Source: CAZEAN01 sp964510225 (GTDB lineage Bacteria > Planctomycetota > Planctomycetia > Isosphaerales > Isosphaeraceae). From it: DNA of 64,000 nucleotides. The notes beneath the pieces were generated by a model. That model searched no databases, had not been told where the DNA came from, and saw nothing but the letters and a program-made list of their open reading frames with translations. The translations under genes were made by a program, and so were the position numbers. The stretch spans positions 58,625-122,624 of the forward strand of contig CAZEAN010000003.1 of NCBI GenBank assembly GCA_964510225.1, written 5' to 3'. Positions 8,501 through 16,286 of the stretch are shown one piece after another. Position 1 is the stretch's first letter, and every line of letters begins with the position of its first letter.

Positions 8501-10719
8501 CTTCTTACTTTAAGATTCTTCGGACACCCGAAGACACGATGGAGAATACCACCCATCTCTTCCTCGGGGTCCGGTTTAACTGTAACAAATGTCACGATCA
8601 CCCGTTTGAGCGTTGGACCCAAAACCAGTATTACGAGACGGCAGCGTTCTTCGCTCAAGTTGACTTAGAGCGGGATCCTGAAAGTGGTAATCGGCGAATC
8701 GGGGGGACGGCGGTTGAAGGTGCTAAACCACTCTTCGAGATCATCCGCGATGCCGATCAAGGGGAGGTGACCCATGCGAGAACAGGTGCGGTTACGGCGC
8801 CGGCATTCCCCTTCGAAGCCAACCACCAGGTTCCGGACAACGCGACCCGTCGCGAACAGCTCGCGTCCTGGATTTCGTCGCCCGATAACGCTTACTTTGC
8901 TCGAAGCTATGTGAATCGGTTGTGGGGCTACATGTTCGGCGTCGGTTTGATCGAGCCGCTCGACGACATCCGAGCCGGAAATCCGCCGAGTAACCCAGCA
9001 TTGCTCGACTATCTGACCGATCAATTCATCGAAAGTGGTTTCGACGTCCAACACCTGTTCCAACTGATCTGCAACGCACGGACCTACCACTTGTCCGTCG
9101 AGACAAATCAGTGGAATGAAGACGACACGGTGAACTATTCACACGCAATTCCGAAGCGACTCCCGGCTGAAGTTCTCTTCGACGCCGTTCATCGTGTGAC
9201 TGGTTCGACTCCGGAGATTCCGGGAGTTCCCGCGGGGACTCGGGCGGCGGCCTTGCCTGACTCTGGAATCGATGTCGCCAGCGGCTTCCTGACCACCTTT
9301 GGTCGTCCGGCTCGAGAGTCGGCCTGCGAATGTGAACGCTCCGACGATCTGCAACTTGGTCCGGTGATGGCCCTCGTGAGCGGTCCAACCGTCTCTGAAG
9401 CAATCGCCGATCCATCGAATGCGTTGTCGACGCTCGCGTCCAAGATCGACTCTGACACCAAACTCATCAAGTCGATCTATCTCCGGATACTAAATCGGGC
9501 GCCGACAGAAGGTGAGATCGCGACGTGCCTCCAGGCATTTGACGGAGTCCGTGCCGACCATGAAATGCTCGCCCGCGAACTCGGTCGGCTTGAAGTCGAG
9601 TTCGCACTCGAACGACCAAGGCGGGAGCGTGCTCGGGAAGCGGCGATCGCCGAGGCTGAGTCAACCTTGAAGGCATACGAAGCTGAACTCGCGCCGCAAC
9701 GTGCTGCCCAAGAAGAAGAGAAAGCCGCGCAGACTGCCAAACTACAGGACGAGTTGGACGACTACGTTCAAGCACTTCAAACCAAGATTTCCGAATGGGA
9801 AAAGGCACAGTCGATCACCCAACGCTGGCGACCGGTTACGGGAGCTGCCTTGGATTCGACAGGGCCGGCAACACTTGCCCAACATCCTGATGGGACGATC
9901 GTGATCACGGGCGAGAACGGCAACGGGGAGACGACAGTGACGGCTGACCTTCCGTTGGAAGGGATTACAGGGATCCGCCTTGAAGTCCTCCCGAGTGCTG
10001 ACCTCCCTTCGAATGGGCCGGGACGTTCCTCGGACGGTAATTTCGTGCTCAACGAATTCGAGGTCCTTACCCTCGGGGCTGACTCGAAGCCAACAAAGGT
10101 GAAGTTGGTCAATCCGATCGCGGACTTCGCTCAGTCCAATTTCCCGATCGCTAATACTGTCGATGGGAATGCTAAGGCGAGCAACAACGGTTGGGCGATT
10201 TCGCCCGCTGTTGGTGTCGTCCACTGGGCGACCTTTGAAGCGGAATCGCCGATAACGGGTGACGCTGGGAAGAAGATCTCTTTCAAACTGCACCATCAGT
10301 TCAACAGTAAGCAACACACGATCGGGCAGTTTAGGATTTCAGTAACCACCGTCGCGAAACCGATTGGCTTGGGGCTACCTGAATCGCTCCGAGAGATTCT
10401 GGCAACGGCTCCAGAACTGCGGACCGAAGATGAGCGAGATCTCCTCCTCAACTACCACAAGGCGGTCGACAGCGAATACCGATCGAAGTTAGTGGCGTTG
10501 AACAACAGCAAGAGACCGCTTCCGGAAGACGCCAAACTGGTCGAATTGCGTCAAGCACTCGAATTGGCCAAACAGCCAGTTACCGTCCCCTCGGCACTCG
10601 TTCAGTTACGACAAGATATCGAAATGAGTGTCAAGCAAGTTGCAGAAGGACGGATTACGGCTGCTCAGGACATTGCCTGGGCATTGATCAACAGTCCTTC
10701 ATTCCTGTTCAACCATTGA
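5569..10719 (+). CDS. Giant DUF1549/DUF1553 planctomycete cytochrome-type protein with WD40 repeats
   Basis: Secreted 1716-residue protein with an N-terminal hydrophobic signal (10-28). In order: PSCyt1-type domain with haem motif CQGCH (Cys60, Cys63, His64); a WD40-like beta-propeller (about 165-500, several SPDG turns); a Big-2-like beta domain (about 550-640); a PSCyt2-like motif CNQGTCH (656-662); a second Big-2-like domain (about 750-840); DUF1549 with a third motif CNKCH (1005-1009); DUF1553 from about 1090. DUF1553 is interrupted: its usual end, AQDIAWALINSPSFLFNH, comes only at the extreme C-terminus. It is preceded by an insert of roughly 380 residues made of a long Glu/Ala-rich coiled coil (about 1334-1414), a beta-rich discoidin-like region and a helical tail. 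AGGAG lies ten bases before the start. The DUF1501 gene follows after 57 bases, the usual planctomycete pairing. Function is unknown; surface redox or polymer handling is only inferred. Confidence 0.93.
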   Translation: MRRASNPGAYLYLLLLIVPLVVAQLLLVGGRTRADESSEGNQEGQVSFYEQVRPILQARCQGCHQPAKASGDFVMTDFNQLLAGGESEIPAIVPGKPDESYLIDQIVAIDGVAFMPPEGDPLHESEVDLIRRWIASGAIDDTPSNLTKTYSADSPPVYSRPPVIGSIDFSPDGSLLAVAGFHEVLLLSGDGRELVGRLIGLSERVESVAFSPDGTKLAVVGGNPARSGEVQVWDVEKQKLRLSVPVTYDTIYGVSWSPEGTQIAFGCGDNTVRAIDAKTGEEVLFLGAHEDWALDTTFSNDGSHLISVGRDRAVKLTEVATQRFVDNITSITPGALKGGVQAVARHPERDEIVVGGADGVPKLYRVFRLTKRVIGDDANLIRQFPALNGRIFDVAVSPDGKSIAALSSLDGVGEVAIFNYDFDTGLPDEIKKINEKTVGARSADEKKKLEAFHTKDVREIARLTISEASLYAMAYRPDGILVVAGGDGVLRFIDPNSGSIINQASPAPINDSEPSDTDAEDLASRATAPITSLDTGDESVEGNSVPDGAKIAKLEISPVEIKLSNPFETAQILITAILEDERAIDLTREVEISVTEPLVRVSEGGLILPIADGVTRLTARFGDQSSSLLITVDAFADVYQADFITDVNPALSRLGCNQGTCHGAQDGKNGFKLSLRGYDPIFDVRALTDDLAARRVNLASPESSLMLQKPSGAVPHVGGQLFMPDEPYYEVIQNWISGGAKLDLTSPRVSSIEVLPKNPIVDQVGARQQVRVVATYADGRTRDVTREAFVESGNTEVATAEDGLLTALRRGEAPVLARFEGAYAATTLTVMGDRTGFVWEEPETWNRIDEFVAQKWERMKILPSGLCTDADFVRRVTLDLTGLPPTAEQVHEFLGDPRPSRDKRAVLVDQLIGSDDFIEYWTNKWADLLQVNAKFLGREGATSFRGWIRDQVASNRPYDEFVRDVLTASGSNREHPEASYFKILRTPEDTMENTTHLFLGVRFNCNKCHDHPFERWTQNQYYETAAFFAQVDLERDPESGNRRIGGTAVEGAKPLFEIIRDADQGEVTHARTGAVTAPAFPFEANHQVPDNATRREQLASWISSPDNAYFARSYVNRLWGYMFGVGLIEPLDDIRAGNPPSNPALLDYLTDQFIESGFDVQHLFQLICNARTYHLSVETNQWNEDDTVNYSHAIPKRLPAEVLFDAVHRVTGSTPEIPGVPAGTRAAALPDSGIDVASGFLTTFGRPARESACECERSDDLQLGPVMALVSGPTVSEAIADPSNALSTLASKIDSDTKLIKSIYLRILNRAPTEGEIATCLQAFDGVRADHEMLARELGRLEVEFALERPRRERAREAAIAEAESTLKAYEAELAPQRAAQEEEKAAQTAKLQDELDDYVQALQTKISEWEKAQSITQRWRPVTGAALDSTGPATLAQHPDGTIVITGENGNGETTVTADLPLEGITGIRLEVLPSADLPSNGPGRSSDGNFVLNEFEVLTLGADSKPTKVKLVNPIADFAQSNFPIANTVDGNAKASNNGWAISPAVGVVHWATFEAESPITGDAGKKISFKLHHQFNSKQHTIGQFRISVTTVAKPIGLGLPESLREILATAPELRTEDERDLLLNYHKAVDSEYRSKLVALNNSKRPLPEDAKLVELRQALELAKQPVTVPSALVQLRQDIEMSVKQVAEGRITAAQDIAWALINSPSFLFNH

Positions 10720-10776
10720 TCCTAAGGCCCGAATCGGGCAACTCGTTTCGATCCTTACTGAAAGAAAGGTCGACCC

Positions 10777-12255
10777 ATGCTCCTGATTCCCGGTTCGCGA
10801 GGCAAGGATCTCTGTGACCCCCACCTCGCCCCAACGCGTCGCGATATCCTCCGGATCGGTGGCTCTGGTTTCTTGGGGCTTTCACTCGGCTCCCTCTTTG
10901 AGCTTCAGGCCGCTCAGGCTGCCTTGAACGAAGAAGGGTCTCGAGGCGCTCCCGGTTGGGGGCGTGCCAAGAGTATCGTGATGGTCTACCTCCAGGGTGG
11001 ACCGAGTCATCTCGATCTCTGGGATCCCAAAGATGACGTTCCAGAGAAGGTGAAGAGTGCCTTCGGGACGATCGACACTAAGGTCCCTGGGATCTCCGTG
11101 AAGGAGACCTTGCCGAGCCTGGCGTCAATTACCGACAAATTTACATTCATCCGCTCGATGAGCTACACGCCGGTTGGTCTCTTCAACCACACGGCGGCGA
11201 TCTATCAGATGATGACCGGTTACACCACGGACAAGGTCAGTCCTTCCGGTCAGCTTGAGCCGCCGAGCCCGAAAGATTTCCCCAACTTCGGTTCGCAGAT
11301 CATTCGGATCAAGCCACCGACAGTCCCGATGCTCCCGTTCGTGATGCTCCCGAGGCCCTTGCAGGAGTCGAACGTTGTTGGGAAGGGGGGCACAGCCGGC
11401 TTCCTCGGCAAAGCCTACGACCCTTACACCCTCTATCCCGAGGGTGACGACATGAAGATGGACAAGATGGACGGTATCCGGGTTGATGACCTTCAATTGC
11501 GTCCTGAGGTCTTCGCTGCTCGTCTCCAGCGTCGGGCCCGTCTCCGGGATGCCTTGAACGACGCGATGCCGGTGATCGACGAATCTGTCTCCGAGTACAA
11601 CCTGAATGAATATTATGACCGCGCCTTGAGCTTGGTCGTTTCGGGAAGGGCTCGCGATGCCTTTGATCTCGACCAGGAATCTGGTGGGACGCGTGATCGC
11701 TACGGTCGGAACACCTTCGGGCAAAGCTGTCTCCTCGCTCGTCGACTCGTCGAGGCTGGCACCCGTGTCGTTGAGGTCATCTGGCCGAAGGTTGCAAATA
11801 GTGACAACCACTCGTGGGATCACCACGTTCAGCTGACCGACCGGATGAAGAACAAATCGGCACCGATGCTTGACCAGGGGCTTGCCGCGTTGATCGGCGA
11901 TATGGATGAGCGCGGTCTCCTTGAAGATACGCTCGTCGTTGCCGTCGGTGAGTTTGGCCGGAGCCCGCAGAAGGGGGTCAGCACCTCGGGCAATGGCAAT
12001 AGCGCTGACGGTCGTGATCACTGGCCGTATTGCTATACAGCGGTTCTCGCTGGTGCTGGTGTCCGCCGTGGCCACATTCATGGTGAATCGGACAAGACTG
12101 GCTCCGCTCCTGTCCAAGATCCAGTCCATCCTGGTGAGCTTCTCGCCACGATTTACCACGGGTTCGGAATCGACCCCGCGACGATTGTCTACAACCACCT
12201 CAACCAACCTCGTGAACTCGTCAAGGCTGAGGCAGTGACTTCGCTCTTCGCTTAA
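10777..12255 (+). CDS. DUF1501 family protein, Tat-exported
   Basis: A 492-residue partner of the preceding DUF1549/DUF1553 protein. The N-terminus has a twin-arginine signal (PTRRDILRIGGSGFLGLSL, about residues 21-39). Then come the DUF1501 hallmarks: SIVMVYLQGGPSHLDLWDPK, a 'NTFGQSCLLARRLVEAGTRVVEV' block, 'NSDNHSWDHH' and 'GEFGRSP' near the C-terminal third. The fold is related to alkaline-phosphatase/sulfatase-like metal enzymes (established for the family), and the conserved Asp/His residues fit metal binding, but no substrate is known. AAAGG lies upstream of the ATG. It is the last gene of its unit, as a strong terminator follows about 50 bases later. Confidence 0.93.
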   Translation: MLLIPGSRGKDLCDPHLAPTRRDILRIGGSGFLGLSLGSLFELQAAQAALNEEGSRGAPGWGRAKSIVMVYLQGGPSHLDLWDPKDDVPEKVKSAFGTIDTKVPGISVKETLPSLASITDKFTFIRSMSYTPVGLFNHTAAIYQMMTGYTTDKVSPSGQLEPPSPKDFPNFGSQIIRIKPPTVPMLPFVMLPRPLQESNVVGKGGTAGFLGKAYDPYTLYPEGDDMKMDKMDGIRVDDLQLRPEVFAARLQRRARLRDALNDAMPVIDESVSEYNLNEYYDRALSLVVSGRARDAFDLDQESGGTRDRYGRNTFGQSCLLARRLVEAGTRVVEVIWPKVANSDNHSWDHHVQLTDRMKNKSAPMLDQGLAALIGDMDERGLLEDTLVVAVGEFGRSPQKGVSTSGNGNSADGRDHWPYCYTAVLAGAGVRRGHIHGESDKTGSAPVQDPVHPGELLATIYHGFGIDPATIVYNHLNQPRELVKAEAVTSLFA

Positions 12256-12307
12256 TCGAGTGACGAAGAGTTAGTTCCTACTGACCCGCCGGTAGACCAT
12301 TAAGGGC

Positions 12308-12346
12308 AGGACGTGCGCGTCTCGGACACGCACGTCCTCTTTTTTA
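12308..12346 (+). terminator. Rho-independent terminator after the DUF1501 gene
   Basis: Perfect ten-base arms AGGACGTGCG (12308-12317) and CGCACGTCCT (12329-12338) with an eleven-base loop, followed by CTTTTTTTATT. This is the clearest terminator in the window. Confidence 0.9.
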
Positions 12347-12403
12347 TTAGCTATGTTTTCACCAGAGACTTAATGGGTCGTTGATTGCGGGACTCCGAGC
12401 TCG

Positions 12404-13636
12404 ATGAAGATCAAATGCCGTCCAGAGGATTTTGTCGTCGAGGAGATTCCCGATGTGGCTCCAGGAGCCTCAGGTCGCTTTGTCTTCTATCGGTTGACGA
12501 AAAAGGGGATCGGAACGCCGGAGGCGGTCGAATCGATTCGTCGGCGCTGGAATCTCGGACCCGATCAGATCCGTTATGGTGGCTTAAAAGATCGGCATGC
12601 CGAAACGATTCAATACCTCACGATAGCCAACGGGCCTGATCGAACACTTCGGCAGACAAATCTTGAATTGGAACCGGTCGGTCGGCTCGAAAGTCCCTAC
12701 GGATCGCACCGGATTCGAGGCAACCGCTTCTCGATCGTACTCCGGGCGCTCGATGATCAAGAGGCAAGAATCGCGCAGAGACTCCCCGAACAACTCCGGG
12801 CGGAGGGGATTCCGAATTACTTCGATGATCAGCGCTTTGGCTCGGTAGGACTCAGTGGAGAATTTATTGCGAATGCTTGGATGACTAGCCAGTTCGAGCG
12901 TGCTCTCTGGCTCGCATTGGCTGAGCAAAACACGCATGATCGGCCTCGGGACCGCGAACGTAAAGCAATCATCCGGACCCATTGGGGTGATTGGCCAACC
13001 ACGAAAGCACGACTTGATCGGTCACCAGCCCGGAGCATTATCACTTACTTGCTCGATCATCCGGTCGATTACCGAGGTGCGTTTGCGCGGATCCGCCGTG
13101 ACCTCCGCTCGATCTATTTCTCCGCCTTTCAGAGTCATCTCTGGAATCGACTCTTGGGGGCGTATATTGAGCAAGTTTCTGGTGTGACTGATGCGCTCAT
13201 GGTTGACTTTCGGACCGCACGACTGCCGGTCCCAGTCGGACTCAGTCATGAACAGGCGGCCGATCTCAATCAAGTTCGACTTCCCTTACACTCATCAAGG
13301 AATCGGATCCAGCAGACTCGTCAATTTGATCTCGCAGTAGAGATTGCTCAAGAGTATGGAATTGAATGGCACGATCTCCGTGTCCGTTACCTCAAGGATG
13401 TCTTCTTGGCGAAAGGGGAACGACGGGGCTATTATCAACTCGTTGCTCCATCGTGCTCTGGGATCAACGAGGACGAGCTTCATCGATCGTCCAAAAAGGT
13501 AACCATCGCGTTCGAGCTTCCCCGTGGAGCCTATGCGACCTTGTTGGTCAAACGGATCGCGGGAGCGCTCAAGGAATCGGACCAAGTGAGAGCCTCGCGT
13601 GAAGCAGATCACTCCAATTCTTCTTCACGAGGATAA
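12404..13636 (+). CDS. truD: tRNA pseudouridine(13) synthase TruD
   Basis: Converts U13 of tRNA (tRNA-Glu in E. coli) to pseudouridine in the cytoplasm. The 410-residue protein begins with the TruD N-terminal strand KCRPEDFVVEEI and has the catalytic Asp in YGGLKDRHA (about residues 59-67). It also has the NYFDDQRFG motif and the family-specific insertion domain between about 160 and 290. The C-terminus returns to the catalytic fold (SGINEDELHRSSKKVTIAF, RGAYATLLVKRI). Length and motif order are normal. It overlaps the next gene by 38 bases, so the two pseudouridine synthases are probably translated from one message. Confidence 0.93.
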   Translation: MKIKCRPEDFVVEEIPDVAPGASGRFVFYRLTKKGIGTPEAVESIRRRWNLGPDQIRYGGLKDRHAETIQYLTIANGPDRTLRQTNLELEPVGRLESPYGSHRIRGNRFSIVLRALDDQEARIAQRLPEQLRAEGIPNYFDDQRFGSVGLSGEFIANAWMTSQFERALWLALAEQNTHDRPRDRERKAIIRTHWGDWPTTKARLDRSPARSIITYLLDHPVDYRGAFARIRRDLRSIYFSAFQSHLWNRLLGAYIEQVSGVTDALMVDFRTARLPVPVGLSHEQAADLNQVRLPLHSSRNRIQQTRQFDLAVEIAQEYGIEWHDLRVRYLKDVFLAKGERRGYYQLVAPSCSGINEDELHRSSKKVTIAFELPRGAYATLLVKRIAGALKESDQVRASREADHSNSSSRG

Positions 13637-14306
13637 CCACTGCCTGGTCTTCAACAAGCCGGCAGGGATGGCGAGCCAAGAGAATTCGACCAAGGCCCCC
13701 TCGTTAGTTGATTTTGTCCGCGACGATCTCAAACGTCGTTACCAGAAGCCTGGGAATGTGTACGTCGGTCTGGTGCATCGACTCGACCAGCCAGTTTCGG
13801 GCGCGATTCTCCTCGCGAAGACGAGTAAAGGGGCGAGTCGGCTCTCCGATCAGTTCCGGACCGGGAGTGTGGAAAAATACTACTGGGCACTTGTGGAAGG
13901 TAGACCAGAAGAACTCGCAGGGACCTGGACGGATCGGCTCTGGAAGGATCGGTCTCGGAATCTCAGCCGAGTCGTCCGTCAAACCGACCAGGATGGCCGT
14001 GAATCATCCCTTGCTTTTAGGGTGATCGAACGTTGGCAAAACCAGTCATGGCTTGAGCTTCAACCGATCAGTGGTCGAAGCCATCAGATCCGTGTTCAAC
14101 TCGCCTCAAGGGGTTTGCCAATTCTGGGCGATCGCAAATATGGAGCACAATCGAGCGTCAAGGCACTTGATGGGGGCTCTCGGATTGCACTGCACGCTCA
14201 TCGGATTAAGTTCCAACATCCGACGAGTCGGGAAGTGATTGAGGTTGTCGCCTCGGTCCCTGGAGACTGGCCCGGGCCCGTCGTCGTGACTTCCAGGGAA
14301 GTTTAA
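13599..14306 (+). CDS. RluA-family pseudouridine synthase
   Basis: A 235-residue RNA pseudouridine synthase. The catalytic motif VHRLDQPVSG carries the active-site Asp at about residue 64, and the RSHQIRVQLASRGLPILGD motif typical of RluA/RluC/RluD is present. There is no N-terminal S4 RNA-binding domain, so this is the short form. Whether the target is rRNA or tRNA cannot be read from sequence. The start is GTG at 13599, within the end of truD (38-base overlap). Its last 101 bases overlap, on the opposite strand, the tail of the lipoprotein gene. Confidence 0.9.
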   Translation: MKQITPILLHEDNHCLVFNKPAGMASQENSTKAPSLVDFVRDDLKRRYQKPGNVYVGLVHRLDQPVSGAILLAKTSKGASRLSDQFRTGSVEKYYWALVEGRPEELAGTWTDRLWKDRSRNLSRVVRQTDQDGRESSLAFRVIERWQNQSWLELQPISGRSHQIRVQLASRGLPILGDRKYGAQSSVKALDGGSRIALHAHRIKFQHPTSREVIEVVASVPGDWPGPVVVTSREV

Positions 14307-15792
14307 ATCCACTCCAATAGGCCATTGGAACGACGAAGATCGAGAGCGCTAACGCTGCAAACGGTTTCCAGGCTGTCAACGTCGAGGCAGCTTTTGGCTT
14401 CTCCGGTTCCGCGAATGGATTCGCAAAAACCTCCGCGGTCGAGGCCGTGGCTAAGTCTCCTGGCAAAGAATTTTCCTCAACTTCTTCGTTGACGGATGTG
14501 CTCTCTTGGACTGCGGTCGAGTTTGATGGAGCTTCGGGGGAAGACGCCGAGATCTCGGCCGCCGGCACCTTCCCACGGAGCCCCTCAATCAGCGAGGCTG
14601 CGAATTCGAGATCAGATTCACTCAGCGTTGCAATTTGTTGCGCACTTGCAAGTGCACGATCGGGATCATGCTCCTCGATCAGGACGCGGTAAAGGTACCA
14701 AACGAGTGCCGATGTAGTGCCATCTGAATCACAGAAGTAGAGTGGTCTAGCTGGTTTATAGTTGATTTCTTGTTCAAACCACTTGATCGTATCTAGGTCT
14801 AACTGATCACGCTGGATCGGGAGCAAAGGATGGTTGATCTCAGAAGCCCGGCTGGCAAGCAAGTCCTCATGCCGCATCTCAGAGATCGGTCGGAGGTCGA
14901 GGATGGTTCGATACCCCTTTTCACGGAGAAAACGCCAGCCATCTGCATCGGGGAAACTTCCTGCAGCGAGCTGAGGTGCGACGGCGATCAATCGGGGCAG
15001 CTCGGGCGTTTCGTCATCGAGAGGGACTGCACGCAAGACCTCCGTTTCCCGGAGATTGGAAGGGGGCACGTTCGCCTGGACAAGTGCCGCGGGCTCCGCC
15101 GGCGGCATGGTGGTCATCGAGGCTGAAGATTGTTGGTCAGTCCCGAGTTGATTGATCCTTGAGCCTTTTTCTCCGAGTGATGAGTTGTCACCAGGCTCCG
15201 GGAGAGTGCTGACTCGCTTAATCATGTCGGTACCGGTTGGCATTTGAATTGACGACGAGTCTGTTGGGGCCGCCGTGAGCCGAGGAACCGAGGTGATCGG
15301 CTGAGGATTGTTAGAAATTCTCTCGCGATAGGGATCACTCAACCGAGGCGAAAAATCGGAAGGGATCCGGCGAGCCGCCTGATCCCCATCGTTCGGCTGA
15401 GGCTGAGCACTCAGGCGACGCTCGCCGGAACGACCTTCTTCAATCGGACTCAACCGACGCTCAGCGCCGCTCTCTTCAGTGTCAGAGCGGGGGGGGAGGA
15501 CCCGGATCTCTCGACTGGATTCGAGTGCCGGCTCCGGGAACCCAGGATCGATAACCTGCGTATCACGAGGGATAACTTCGATGGCCGTACCACTACTGAG
15601 CGGCGGCTCAGTCGTAATCGTTCCCAGGCCGTCATCGACGATGGTCGGCGACCCTTGATAGATTACCCGGTTACGATTGAACAGTCCGTGAAACCCGCCC
15701 CCGCAACACCTGCCGCGGAGCGGATTGATAGACTGCAGACTCTGGCAACCAGTCATCGCCAGAACAAGTCCGATAACTGCGCATTGGAACAT
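14206..15792 (-). CDS. Lipoprotein with degenerate tyrosine-phosphatase-like domain and C-terminal membrane helix
   Basis: A 528-residue protein. From the ATG at 15792 it starts MFQCAVIGLVLAMTGC, a lipoprotein signal with Cys16 as acceptor (the -3 residue is Met, which is unusual). A long Pro/Ser/Arg-rich low-complexity region follows to about residue 270. Residues of about 270-410 resemble the dual-specificity phosphatase/DUF442-like fold (GYRTILDLRPISE...HPLLPIQRDQLD). The expected P-loop is FCDSDGTTSA: the nucleophile position is Cys354, but residue 360 is Thr where CX5R enzymes have Arg. A membrane helix lies near 474-493, followed by a basic tail. An open frame extends 51 codons upstream, but only this start gives a lipobox. 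Catalytic activity is doubtful; a binding role is possible. Confidence 0.75.
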   Translation of the reverse strand: MFQCAVIGLVLAMTGCQSLQSINPLRGRCCGGGFHGLFNRNRVIYQGSPTIVDDGLGTITTEPPLSSGTAIEVIPRDTQVIDPGFPEPALESSREIRVLPPRSDTEESGAERRLSPIEEGRSGERRLSAQPQPNDGDQAARRIPSDFSPRLSDPYRERISNNPQPITSVPRLTAAPTDSSSIQMPTGTDMIKRVSTLPEPGDNSSLGEKGSRINQLGTDQQSSASMTTMPPAEPAALVQANVPPSNLRETEVLRAVPLDDETPELPRLIAVAPQLAAGSFPDADGWRFLREKGYRTILDLRPISEMRHEDLLASRASEINHPLLPIQRDQLDLDTIKWFEQEINYKPARPLYFCDSDGTTSALVWYLYRVLIEEHDPDRALASAQQIATLSESDLEFAASLIEGLRGKVPAAEISASSPEAPSNSTAVQESTSVNEEVEENSLPGDLATASTAEVFANPFAEPEKPKAASTLTAWKPFAALALSIFVVPMAYWSGFKLPWKSRRRARASLQGPRRQPQSLPDSSDVGT

Positions 15793-16286
15793 CCGCTGTC
15801 GCGTTCGCGATTGTAGATACCGGTCATTCCTATCTGGTATCGGTCGCATGAGTAAAGACTCCGACGGGTTGGCAGGTTTTCTACCTCGAATCATCCAGAC
15901 GCCAAGCAGAAGAAGGAGAGAAGACAACCAGCTCCGGGAACACACCAGAGACCAGATCAGAAGTAGCGTTGGTGATCATTGCAACGATCCAACGAGCCCT
16001 GATCTTCCCCTAGTCCTCAAAGCCTGGACAATTCATCGATGGTTTACTCATCGGAAACGGCTCCAGAATGCGACGAGGCGGTTCAAGTGGCATGGGTCTT
16101 CGGATCTGGTGCGAAGTTGTCGAATAAATCCAACTACGCAAGGTAAGTGAAACACGAGGTTTCCAAACAATAGCCGATTCCAGAGACGTTGCCAGTCGAT
16201 CGGATCGATTAATAGAATGAAGCGTATTGCCTAGTCGCTTCGATTGATTCAACCGGCTGATTTTCCCTCACGCGTCAACATTTGCC
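15793..16286. other. 494-base divergent intergenic region
   Basis: Separates the lipoprotein gene (minus) from the glycosyltransferase gene (plus). Open frames in both directions look random in composition. No clear -35/-10 pair, hairpin or repeat was found. It presumably holds promoters for both genes. Confidence 0.4.

Noticed and set aside
11125..12207. A 360-codon open frame on the minus strand inside the DUF1501 gene
   Set aside because: It is fully antisense to a well-supported gene, has no recognisable domain and its composition is typical of a reverse-frame shadow.
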